From Herminiimonas contaminans (GTDB lineage Bacteria > Pseudomonadota > Gammaproteobacteria > Burkholderiales > Burkholderiaceae_D), in NCBI RefSeq assembly GCF_015645465.1, contig NZ_JADOEL010000001.1:310001-374000 (forward strand): a stretch of DNA of 64,000 nt, given 5' to 3'. Both the position numbers and the translations under genes were made by a program. Below the pieces are notes generated by a model. It worked only from the letters and a program-made list of their open reading frames with translations, was not told where the DNA came from and made no database searches. Position 1 is the stretch's first letter. Every line of letters begins with the position of its first letter. Below are positions 34,674 through 43,100 of the stretch, piece after piece.

Positions 34674-35957
34674 TCAGCGCTGGAATGCGATATGTCCGGC
34701 GACGATAGTAGCCTTCACCTGCCCCGCTACTTCATAGCCTAGGAAAGGTGTGTGCTTGCCCTGGCTGGCCAATACCTTGGACGATACGGTCCAGCGCTCG
34801 GCCGGATCAAACACGCAGATATCGGCGACACTACCGGTAGCCAGCTGACCGGATTGCAAACCGACTATGCGCGCTGCATCGGTCGTGACCTTGGCAATGG
34901 CACGCGACAACTGCTGCTTGCCATCGACACAGTCCTCCGCCCATTTCAAAGCCAACGACAAGAGCAACTCAAGACCAGTTGCACCCGGTGACGCTTCACC
35001 AAACGGCAATAATTTTTCATCATCGTCGACTGGCGTGTGATCCGAACAGATTGCATCGATGGTGCCATCCAGCAAAGCATTGCGGATCGCATCGCGATCG
35101 CGCTGGCTACGCAACGGCGGTGTCAGGCGTGCATTCGAATCGAAGAAACCGATATCGTTTTCTGTCAGGTGAATATGGTGTGCACCGACGTCACAGCTGA
35201 TCGGCAAACCTTCTTTTTTCGCAGCACGCACCAACTCAAGACCAGCAGCGGTAGACATGCGGCACAGATGCACGCGGGCACCGGTGACGCGCACCAGTTC
35301 CAGGATGGTGTGCAAGGCGACGGTTTCTGCCATCACTGGCACGCCGGACAAGCCCAGGCGTGAAGCAACCGGTCCGCTATGCGCGACACCGGTGCGGCCC
35401 AGATGCGGGTCCTGCGGACGCAACCAGACCGTGTATTCAAATGTCTTTGCGTACTGCATCGCACGCAACAGGACGGTGGTATCGAGGATAGGATTATCGG
35501 CTTGCGAGAAACCGATGCAACCGGCTTCAGCCAGCTCTGCCATTTCAGTCAGCGACTCGCCTTTCAAGCCAGCGGTCAAGGCACCGAGTGGGTACACGTG
35601 TGCCTGGTTCAGCGACTTGGCGCGATGCTTGAGCATCTCGACCAGGCCCGGTTCATCCAGCACAGGCTCAGTATCCGGCGGACATACCAGGCTAGTAACG
35701 CCGCCCTGCACTGCTGCCTGCATTTCCGATTCCAGTGTCGCCTTGTGCTCATAACCAGGCTCGCGCAAGCGTGCGCTCAGGTCGACCAGGCCAGGTGCGA
35801 CGACCAGGCCGGTCGCATCAATCACCTTGCTGGCGACAAAGCCTTCCGGCGCGCTGCCGATACCGGCGATTTTCCCTGCTGCTATGAAGACGTCCTGTTG
35901 TGCATCGATGCCGTTGGCCGGATCGATCAGATGGCCGTTCTTGATATGAATTTTCAT
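34674..35957 (-). CDS. pyrC': Dihydroorotase-like subunit PyrC' (catalytically dead paralogue)
   Basis: 427 residues of the dihydroorotase family. The metal-binding HxH before REPG is replaced: VDLSARLREPGYE has no His. A further ligand position reads CRMSTA where active enzymes have H-x-S. The SDHTPVDDDEK segment is retained. This is the pattern of non-catalytic PyrC' proteins, which in Pseudomonas form the scaffold of a dodecamer with aspartate carbamoyltransferase. The start is three bases after the pyrB stop, consistent with a complex. A true dihydroorotase must be encoded elsewhere. Confidence 0.9.
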   Translation of the reverse strand: MKIHIKNGHLIDPANGIDAQQDVFIAAGKIAGIGSAPEGFVASKVIDATGLVVAPGLVDLSARLREPGYEHKATLESEMQAAVQGGVTSLVCPPDTEPVLDEPGLVEMLKHRAKSLNQAHVYPLGALTAGLKGESLTEMAELAEAGCIGFSQADNPILDTTVLLRAMQYAKTFEYTVWLRPQDPHLGRTGVAHSGPVASRLGLSGVPVMAETVALHTILELVRVTGARVHLCRMSTAAGLELVRAAKKEGLPISCDVGAHHIHLTENDIGFFDSNARLTPPLRSQRDRDAIRNALLDGTIDAICSDHTPVDDDEKLLPFGEASPGATGLELLLSLALKWAEDCVDGKQQLSRAIAKVTTDAARIVGLQSGQLATGSVADICVFDPAERWTVSSKVLASQGKHTPFLGYEVAGQVKATIVAGHIAFQR

Positions 35958-35960
35958 CTC

Positions 35961-36920
35961 TTAATTTCCCGCCAAAATACTCATCACGGCCATACGTACC
36001 GCGATACCGAAAGTCACCTGCGGCAAGATCACGGCTTGCGTACCGTCGGCCACTGCCGATTCGATTTCCACACCACGATTCATCGGGCCCGGGTGCATGA
36101 CGATGGCATCAGGTTTGGCCAATGCCAGGCGTTCTGTCGTCAGGCCGTAGCTCTTGAAGAATTCCTGCGCGGATGGCAGCAAGGCACCGCTCATGCGCTC
36201 ATTCTGCAAGCGCAGCATGATGATGACGTCGACGTCTTTCAAACCCTTGTTGATGTCGGTGAAGACACGCACGCCCATTTGCTCGAGGCCGCTAGGCAGC
36301 AAGGTACGCGGACCGATGGCGCGGATTTCCGGTACCCCCAGCGTCGTCAGCGCGTGGATATCCGAACGCGCGACACGGCTGTGCAGGATGTCGCCGACAA
36401 TCGCAACGGTCAGGTTGCTGAAGTCTTTCTTGTAGTGCCGGATCGTGTACATATCCAGCAAACCCTGGGTCGGGTGCGCATGGCGACCATCACCTGCGTT
36501 CACGACGTGCACATGCGATTGCGAGGTGTCGCTCAGATGTTTGGCGATCAGGTAAGGCGCGCCCGATTGTGCATGGCGTACCACGAACATGTCGGCATGC
36601 ATGGCTGACAGGTTATCGATGGTATCGAGCAGGGATTCGCCCTTGCTCGAGCTCGATGCCTGGATGTTCAGGTTGATCACATCGGCCGACAAACGCTTGG
36701 AAGCGATTTCGAAAGTGGTACGGGTGCGCGTCGAGTTTTCAAAGAACAGATTGAAAACACTTTTACCGCGCATCAGCGGCACCTTCTTCACCTCGCGGTC
36801 ACCGATGCTGACAAAGGACGATGCGGTGTCCAGTATGTGCAGGATGTTAGCCTTGGGCAGGCCTTCGATAGTGAGCAAATGTTGCAGCTCACCGTTTTTG
36901 TTCAGTTGCGGATTAAACAT
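35961..36920 (-). CDS. pyrB: Aspartate carbamoyltransferase catalytic subunit
   Basis: 319 residues. The carbamoyl-phosphate loop [15 protein letters not shown] and the [11 protein letters not shown] loop are complete, as are [12 protein letters not shown] and [13 protein letters not shown]. It catalyses the first committed step of pyrimidine synthesis. It overlaps the pyrR gene by eight bases and is followed after three bases by pyrC'. No pyrI regulatory gene is present, as expected for this class. Confidence 0.97.
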   Translation of the reverse strand: MFNPQLNKNGELQHLLTIEGLPKANILHILDTASSFVSIGDREVKKVPLMRGKSVFNLFFENSTRTRTTFEIASKRLSADVINLNIQASSSSKGESLLDTIDNLSAMHADMFVVRHAQSGAPYLIAKHLSDTSQSHVHVVNAGDGRHAHPTQGLLDMYTIRHYKKDFSNLTVAIVGDILHSRVARSDIHALTTLGVPEIRAIGPRTLLPSGLEQMGVRVFTDINKGLKDVDVIIMLRLQNERMSGALLPSAQEFFKSYGLTTERLALAKPDAIVMHPGPMNRGVEIESAVADGTQAVILPQVTFGIAVRMAVMSILAGN

Positions 36921-37437
36921 GATCCACCGTCAGGGAAAAGCGGCCGTCATCGGCCCGTTGAAGTACCAGCGATTGCTGGCCGGGAATAGAAATCGTTTTT
37001 GCGACAAAGTCAGCTGCCACCGGCAACTCACGACCACCACGATCAGCCAGTGCGGCGAGCATGATGCGGGCCGGACGGCCGTAATCAAATAACTCATTGA
37101 TCGCAGCGCGCGTGGTGCGGCCGGTGTAGAGCACATCATCCACCAACAGGATGGTCGCACCATCGACATCGAATGGAATCTGCGTTGGCTTCACGTCCGG
37201 GCGCAAACCTTTTTCTGAAAAATCGTCGCGATAAAAAGAAACATCGATAAAACCCAGGCGCTCGGTCAGCTGCAATTCCTTGGCCAGACGTTCTGCCAGC
37301 CAGGCGCCGCCCGAATGGATGCCGACTATCGCCACATTTTCAGCTTGTGCGAGACCGGTTTTCACTTGTTGCGCCAGTACCGTGTACAGGGCTTCAGCGT
37401 CGAGCGCGTGATCAGGATTCGGATTGGGTATAGTCAT
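36913..37437 (-). CDS. pyrR: PyrR bifunctional protein (pyrimidine regulator / uracil phosphoribosyltransferase)
   Basis: 174 residues from MTIPNPN; this start lies inside the end of ruvX (26-bp overlap), and no later Met fits. The PRPP-binding motif is [21 protein letters not shown], and [14 protein letters not shown] is the family's first loop. In Gram-positive bacteria PyrR binds pyr mRNA; in proteobacteria regulation is less clear. I see no obvious PyrR-type attenuator before pyrB, which would anyway be inside coding sequence here. Confidence 0.93.
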   Translation of the reverse strand: MTIPNPNPDHALDAEALYTVLAQQVKTGLAQAENVAIVGIHSGGAWLAERLAKELQLTERLGFIDVSFYRDDFSEKGLRPDVKPTQIPFDVDGATILLVDDVLYTGRTTRAAINELFDYGRPARIMLAALADRGGRELPVAADFVAKTISIPGQQSLVLQRADDGRFSLTVDHV

Positions 37438-37807
37438 CGAAGTATTGTTGCAAGATGATTGCGGCAGCCTGATCATCGATCAGTTCACCACGTTGATGAG
37501 AAATCACTGCGGATGAATAACGCTCATCCACCAGCACCGTTGCCACGTTAAAACGTCCATGCAGCTGATTGGCGAAACGCCGGCAGCGCACCGTCATTTC
37601 ATGCTCTTCCCCATCCGGGTGGCGCGGCAAGCCTACTACGCATACGCTCGGCTGCCACTCCTGCACCAGTCCGGCGATGGCCGCGAATTTCGCGTCATTC
37701 GTCGCCTCGCTGATGATCGTCAAGGGTTGTGCCTGTTTAATTAATGTATTGCCGACCGCAACGCCTATGCGCTTCAGGCCAAAGTCGAAACCCAGTACGG
37801 TTTCCAC
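37412..37807 (-). CDS. ruvX: Holliday-junction resolvase-like / pre-16S rRNA nuclease YqgF
   Basis: 131 residues. The RNase H-like fold shows catalytic Asp in LGFDFGLKRIGVAVG, VGLPRHPDGEEHEM and the C-terminal LVDERYSSAVI with [14 protein letters not shown]. It processes the 5' end of 16S rRNA. It lies 15 bp after yqgE and overlaps pyrR, so it is translated from the same message. Confidence 0.95.
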   Translation of the reverse strand: METVLGFDFGLKRIGVAVGNTLIKQAQPLTIISEATNDAKFAAIAGLVQEWQPSVCVVGLPRHPDGEEHEMTVRCRRFANQLHGRFNVATVLVDERYSSAVISHQRGELIDDQAAAIILQQYFDDYTQSES

Positions 37808-37822
37808 TAGCGCGCTACCCCG

Positions 37823-38488
37823 TCACGCATGCCCGGCCTCGCCACTCAGCATCATCGGGTCTATGCCCAGCAATTTGATCGCAGCGACAAAGCGCTGCTC
37901 CAGCGGCAGGTCAAACAATACGGCCGGGTCGGCGCGTACCGTGAGCCAGCCATTGCGGGTAATTTCATCTTCCAGCTGACCGGCACCCCAGCCAGCGCAG
38001 CCGAGACTGACCAGCATGCGCTGCGGACCGGAGCCGAGCGCGACTGCCGCCAGGATATCCTTGGAGGTGGTCAGCGAAATATCTTCCGTTACCGGCAAAG
38101 TCGACGTAAAGTCGCCGCGCGGTGCATGCAGCACAAAGCCGCGATCCGACTGTACCGGACCACCGTACAGGACCGGAGCCTTGTCCAGCGCCGACAGCTC
38201 AGGGGCGATTTCCAGCGTCAAATCGATACGATTGAGCAAGACATCGACCGTCATATCAGTCGCTTTATTGATAATCACACCCAGTGCACCGTTGGCGTTA
38301 TGCTCACACAGGTACACTACGGTTCCACCAAATACCGGATCAAGCATGGATGGCATGGCAATCAGGAAATGATCGGCCAGGTTCAGCGATTCGCGGGGTG
38401 GAGTATCGGGTGCTGCGGAAAAATCGAGGGATTCCCAAGGTGAATCGGGATGTTCGGAGGATTTGCTAGTCTTACGTTGCTTCGGCAT
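37823..38488 (-). CDS. yqgE: YqgE/AlgH family protein
   Basis: 221 residues. An extra N-terminal 35-40 residues rich in Lys, Ser and Pro precede the domain. Family motifs: LNLADHFLIAMPSMLDPVFGGTVVYLCEHNANGALGVIINKA, YGGPVQSDRGFVLH and SLGCAGWGAGQLEDEI. Its molecular function is unknown; it is almost always next to yqgF, as here, and heads the operon. Confidence 0.95.
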   Translation of the reverse strand: MPKQRKTSKSSEHPDSPWESLDFSAAPDTPPRESLNLADHFLIAMPSMLDPVFGGTVVYLCEHNANGALGVIINKATDMTVDVLLNRIDLTLEIAPELSALDKAPVLYGGPVQSDRGFVLHAPRGDFTSTLPVTEDISLTTSKDILAAVALGSGPQRMLVSLGCAGWGAGQLEDEITRNGWLTVRADPAVLFDLPLEQRFVAAIKLLGIDPMMLSGEAGHA

Positions 38489-38602
38489 GGCGGTATTTTA
38501 GCAGTTTTAGCCGAAATCTAGCTCCCCAACCGCGGTCCGGATCGATTTTGCCCATATTTTTCATGTTTTTTGTTCAACCCTGAATTTTCAGACCTCCCGC
38601 CC

Positions 38603-40081
38603 ATGCTGCTATTTGATAAATCCCTGGTCTGGTTCCGCCGCGACTTGCGCAGCTTTGACCATGCCGCCCTGCACCATGCGCTGACTTTGAGCGGCCAGGT
38701 CTACTGCGCCTTCATTTTTGACCGCAACATACTGGATGATCTGCCCAAATATGACCGCCGCGTCGAATTCATCCGTGCCAGTCTGTTGGAATTGGATACG
38801 GCGCTACGCGAACTCGGTGGCGGCCTGATCGTACGCCATGTCCACGCAGAACAGGCGATCCCCGAGCTGGCAGCCGAACTCGGCGTGGATGCCGTCTTTT
38901 GCAACCATGATTATGAACCGCAGGCCATCGCACGTGATGCGGCAGTGGCCGCCACCCTGAAGAAAGCCGGGCGCGAGTTCCGCAGCTATAAAGACCAGGT
39001 CATTTTTGAAAAAGATGAAGTCTTGTCGCTGGCAGGCAAACCGTTCTCGGTATTCACGCCGTACAAGAATGCCTGGCTGAAAAAACTGCAAACCGAACTG
39101 GCACCAGCCGAACTGTCTGCGTACGAAGTCGACGCACTCAATGCACACTTCGCACCCTTGCCACCCGCAATGCCTGCCATCCCGACACTGGGCGAACTCG
39201 GCTTTGAAAAAACCAACCTGGGTGAACTGCAGATCCCGACCGGTATGCAGGGTGGCCAGGACTTGCTGGACGACTTTGCCGAACGCATGCGCAACTATGA
39301 CAGCACGCGTGACTTCCCGGCCGTCAAAGGGCCGTCTTACCTGTCGGTACACCTGCGCTTCGGTACGGTATCGATACGCGGACTGGTCAGGCGTGCGCTG
39401 GACGCCATCCGCATGGGTGCAGGCGGCAGCGGTGCCGCAGTCTGGCTATCCGAACTGGTCTGGCGCGACTTTTATTTCATGATCCTGTACCAGCATCCAC
39501 ATGTGTGCGAGAGTGCCTTCAAACCAGACTATGACGCCATCGTCTGGGAAAGCGGGCCGCATGCAGAAGAAATATTCCGGGCCTGGTGCGATGGTCGTAC
39601 CGGTTATCCGCTGGTGGATGCGGCGATGGCGCAACTGAACCAGACCGGCTATATGCATAACCGCCTGCGCATGGTGACCGCCTCCTTCCTGATCAAGGAC
39701 CTGGGCATAGACTGGCGCTGGGGTGAGCGTTACTTTGCCGAGAAGCTGAATGACTTCGACTTGTCGGCCAACAATGGCGGCTGGCAATGGGCCTCATCGT
39801 CTGGCTGTGATGCACAGCCTTACTTCCGCATTTTCAATCCGCTGACGCAGTCGGAAAAATTCGATCCGGACGGCAAATTCATACGCCGCTACCTGCCGCA
39901 ACTGGCCAAGCTATCGGGCAAGCATATCCATGCACCGTGGCGCGTACCGGCGATGGAATTGCAAAAGGCGGGCGTCACGCTCGGACAGAACTATCCGCAT
40001 CCCTTACTGCAACACGACGAGGCACGCGCACGTACTTTGCAGCGCTACGCAGTCGTGAAAAAGGTCACAGGAGACGACTAA
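38603..40081 (+). CDS. phrB: Deoxyribodipyrimidine photo-lyase (CPD class I)
   Basis: 492 residues from MLLFDKS; an upstream in-frame TTG at 38570 would add 11 residues without a better ribosome-binding site. The N-terminal photolyase domain (LVWFRRDLRSFDHAAL) binds the antenna pigment, and the C-terminal FAD domain shows WRDFYFMILYQHP, PLVDAAMAQLNQTGYMHNRLRMVTASFL, and LDFDLSANNGGWQWASSSG-type sequence with RIFNP. It repairs cyclobutane dimers with blue light. Monocistronic, closed by a terminator. Confidence 0.95.
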   Translation: MLLFDKSLVWFRRDLRSFDHAALHHALTLSGQVYCAFIFDRNILDDLPKYDRRVEFIRASLLELDTALRELGGGLIVRHVHAEQAIPELAAELGVDAVFCNHDYEPQAIARDAAVAATLKKAGREFRSYKDQVIFEKDEVLSLAGKPFSVFTPYKNAWLKKLQTELAPAELSAYEVDALNAHFAPLPPAMPAIPTLGELGFEKTNLGELQIPTGMQGGQDLLDDFAERMRNYDSTRDFPAVKGPSYLSVHLRFGTVSIRGLVRRALDAIRMGAGGSGAAVWLSELVWRDFYFMILYQHPHVCESAFKPDYDAIVWESGPHAEEIFRAWCDGRTGYPLVDAAMAQLNQTGYMHNRLRMVTASFLIKDLGIDWRWGERYFAEKLNDFDLSANNGGWQWASSSGCDAQPYFRIFNPLTQSEKFDPDGKFIRRYLPQLAKLSGKHIHAPWRVPAMELQKAGVTLGQNYPHPLLQHDEARARTLQRYAVVKKVTGDD

Positions 40082-40084
40082 CCA

Positions 40085-40119
40085 TAAAAAAATCCCGCAC
40101 CTGAATGCGGGATTTTTTT
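40085..40119. terminator. Bidirectional terminator between phrB and chpA
   Basis: ATCCCGCA-cctgaa-TGCGGGAT with seven A before and seven T after. It ends phrB four bases after the stop and, on the minus strand, chpA 16 bases after its stop. Confidence 0.93.
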
Positions 40120-40134
40120 GTGAAGAACGATTAC

Positions 40135-43100
40135 TTAATTCAGGGTCGCTGCCTTAGCCACGAAACCGGCGATCAACTCCAGCAAGGCATCTTCCTGATA
40201 CGGCTTACCGAGGTACTCATTTACACCCAGTTCCATCGCGTAGTTGCGATGCTTGCTGGCGGTGCGTGAGGTAATCATGATGATAGGAATATTACGTGTG
40301 CGTTCATCGTCACGTATATTGCGCGTCAAATCGAAACCGTCCATGCGCGGCATTTCGATATCGACCAGCATCACATCCGGCGTCACAGATTGCAAATGCT
40401 GCAAGGCATCGACACCATCTTTTGCCAGCACCACCTGATAGCCTTCACGTGTCAACAAACGTTGGGTGACACGACGCACGGTCAGGGAATCATCAACCAC
40501 CATCACGATAGATTGCGTACGCAAGCCTTGTACCGGTTCAGCGCCGCGCACATTCGAATCAGCCATCTCCGCGATCGCACCCATGCCATCAGGAGCATCC
40601 GATGGTGTCAGGCGCGGTGCACGAATATTGTCCAGCGCTGCGCGTTGTGCCAGTGGCACCGGATTCAGGATCAGCACGATCTCACCCGAACCCAACACTG
40701 TCGCACCGGCGATCCCTATCATGCGTGACAATTGCGGGCCTATGTTCTTGACCACCACCTCACGGTTGCCGAGGATTTCATCGACGTGCAAGGCGACGCG
40801 TTCATTGCCGCTCTTCAAAATCAGCAACGGTGAATACTGCTGCGTCACCGGCGCCACCTGCTGGTCGCCCAGCAAGCTGGACAGATAATGCATAGGCACG
40901 CGTTGCGACTGCCACATGACTGCGCCTTCGTTATACGCGGCGGCCAGCGGCCCCGTTTTCAATTGCTGCACTTGTTCGACCAGCACCGATGGCACTGCAT
41001 AAGTCTTGCCGCCAGTAGACAGCAACACCACTTGCGTAACGGCCAGTGTCAGTGGCAAATGGATGGTGAACTGTGCACCCTTGCCCGCTTCCGATGCAAT
41101 CGCAACGCGACCACCGAGCGAGGCGGCTTCCGAACGCACCACGTCCATACCAATGCCGCGACCAGCCAGCTCGGTGATTTCTTCTGCAGTGGAGAAGCCC
41201 GGATGGAAAATCAAATCGGTGACTTCGGCATCGGACAAATCCATATCGTTCGTCAGCAAACCACTGTTCAGTGCCTTGTTACGGATGTTATTCAGATTCA
41301 AACCCTGACCATCGTCAGAGAAATGGATCACAACTTCATTACCTTCCTGACGGATTTCTATGCGCAGCTCGCCGGTTTCATTCTTGCCTGCCGCCTGGCG
41401 TTGTTCGCGTGACTCGATACCGTGCACGATCGCATTCCGCAGCAAGTGCTCAAACGGACCGGCCATTTTTTCCAGCACGCCGCGGTCGATCTCGACCGCA
41501 CTACCGCGGATATCCAGGTTGATACGTTTGTCTGTTTCTTTGGCAGCCTGGCGCGTGACGCGGAACAGGCGCTCAGAGATGCTGGCAAACTGCACCATAC
41601 GCACACGCATCAAATCCTGCTGCAAATCGCGTGTCAAACGTGCCTGCGTAGACAAGTCAGTGGTGGCGCTATCGATGGTGCGACTCAGGTTCTGTTGCAC
41701 CGAACCGACGTCATTCACACTCTCCGCCATCATGCGTGTGAGTTCCTGCAAGCGCGTGAAGCGGTCGAACTCGAGCGGATCGAATTCACGGTCGGCCGAG
41801 ATACCCATGCGCGACGTAATCTGCGATTCCGCCTGCATTTCAATTTCGCGCAGTTGTTCACGCAAACGCACCACGTTTTCCGACAACTCGCCCATGGACT
41901 GCCGCAAGCTGCCAACCTCGTTTTCCAGCTTGGAACGCGAGATCGATACTTCACCCGCCTGATTGACCAGGCGATCCAGAATGTCGGCGCGCACCCGCAC
42001 CAAAGGCGCGGCAGTTGTCGCAGCCAGCGCAGCAGCATCCGGCACAATAGGTGCAAGACGATGCGGCGGTACCGGCATCGCGCTATGAATTTGTGGCAAC
42101 TCTGCTTTTGGCGTAACCGTCGTCGCTGCTGCGGCAGCTGGTGCTGCAGTTTTGCTTTGGCTTTGCAATTGCTCGAACAGATAGAGACCCTGGTCGTAGC
42201 GCGCCAGCAAATCTTCGAGGGCTGCATGCGATGGATGACCGGCATGCGTAATGTTTTCGATCCGGGTTTCCATCTCGTGCATATGCTGACCCAGCGACAT
42301 CGCACCAGCCATACGCGCACTGCCTTTAACCGTATGCAGCAAACGCGACAAGGATTGTGGCAACAAGGAATTACCCAGATCCTGTTGCCAGGCGCGCAGC
42401 GCCTGCCCCATCTGCGGCAGCATATCGCGGCCCTCTTCTATAAATACCGGCAACAAATCGGCATCGATTTCATCGCGGATCAGCAGCGCAGGATCATTTA
42501 ACTCTTCATCCAGCTGCGGATAAACCGGTTCGGCAAACGGCGCTGGTTGCTGACTATCGGCTTGTACTTGCGGCGCTGCTTCTGCAACTGGCGCGACAAA
42601 TACTTGCTCGTTAAGCTCAGGATAATCCGGCAATGGCGCGGCTGTTTCCGGCTCTGCATATTCTGTTTCATCAGGCGCAGCGAAGCCGTTACGCAAACCC
42701 GAACGCGCTTCGAAATCTTCCGGCATGCTTTGCAGAATAGCGACCTGATCCGGTTCTGCATCCGGCATTTCGCCGAGCGCAAACATTTGCAGCATGAAAC
42801 GTATGCGACCAACCGCATGCTCCAGCGCATCGTATTCAGAGATCAGCAATTTCACCGGTTTGCGTGCCAGGTATTGCAGCACTGTTTCCAGCGCATAGGC
42901 AATTTCCTGCAGCGGCTTGAAGCCGACGGTAGCGGAACTACCAGCCAGCGAATGCGCCGCGTGCACGACTTGGGTATTCACCTGGCGATCAGGTTCGTGC
43001 CGCCATTCACCTATATCTTGCGACAGGAAACGCACCAGCTCATCGGTTTCTGCCAGATAGATATTGTGCAGCGGCAGGCTGATTTCCAGATCGCCTATGT

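Noticed and set aside
35379-36608. 409-codon open frame on the plus strand over pyrC' and pyrB
   Set aside because: Antisense to two clear genes and crosses their boundary; composition is not protein-like.
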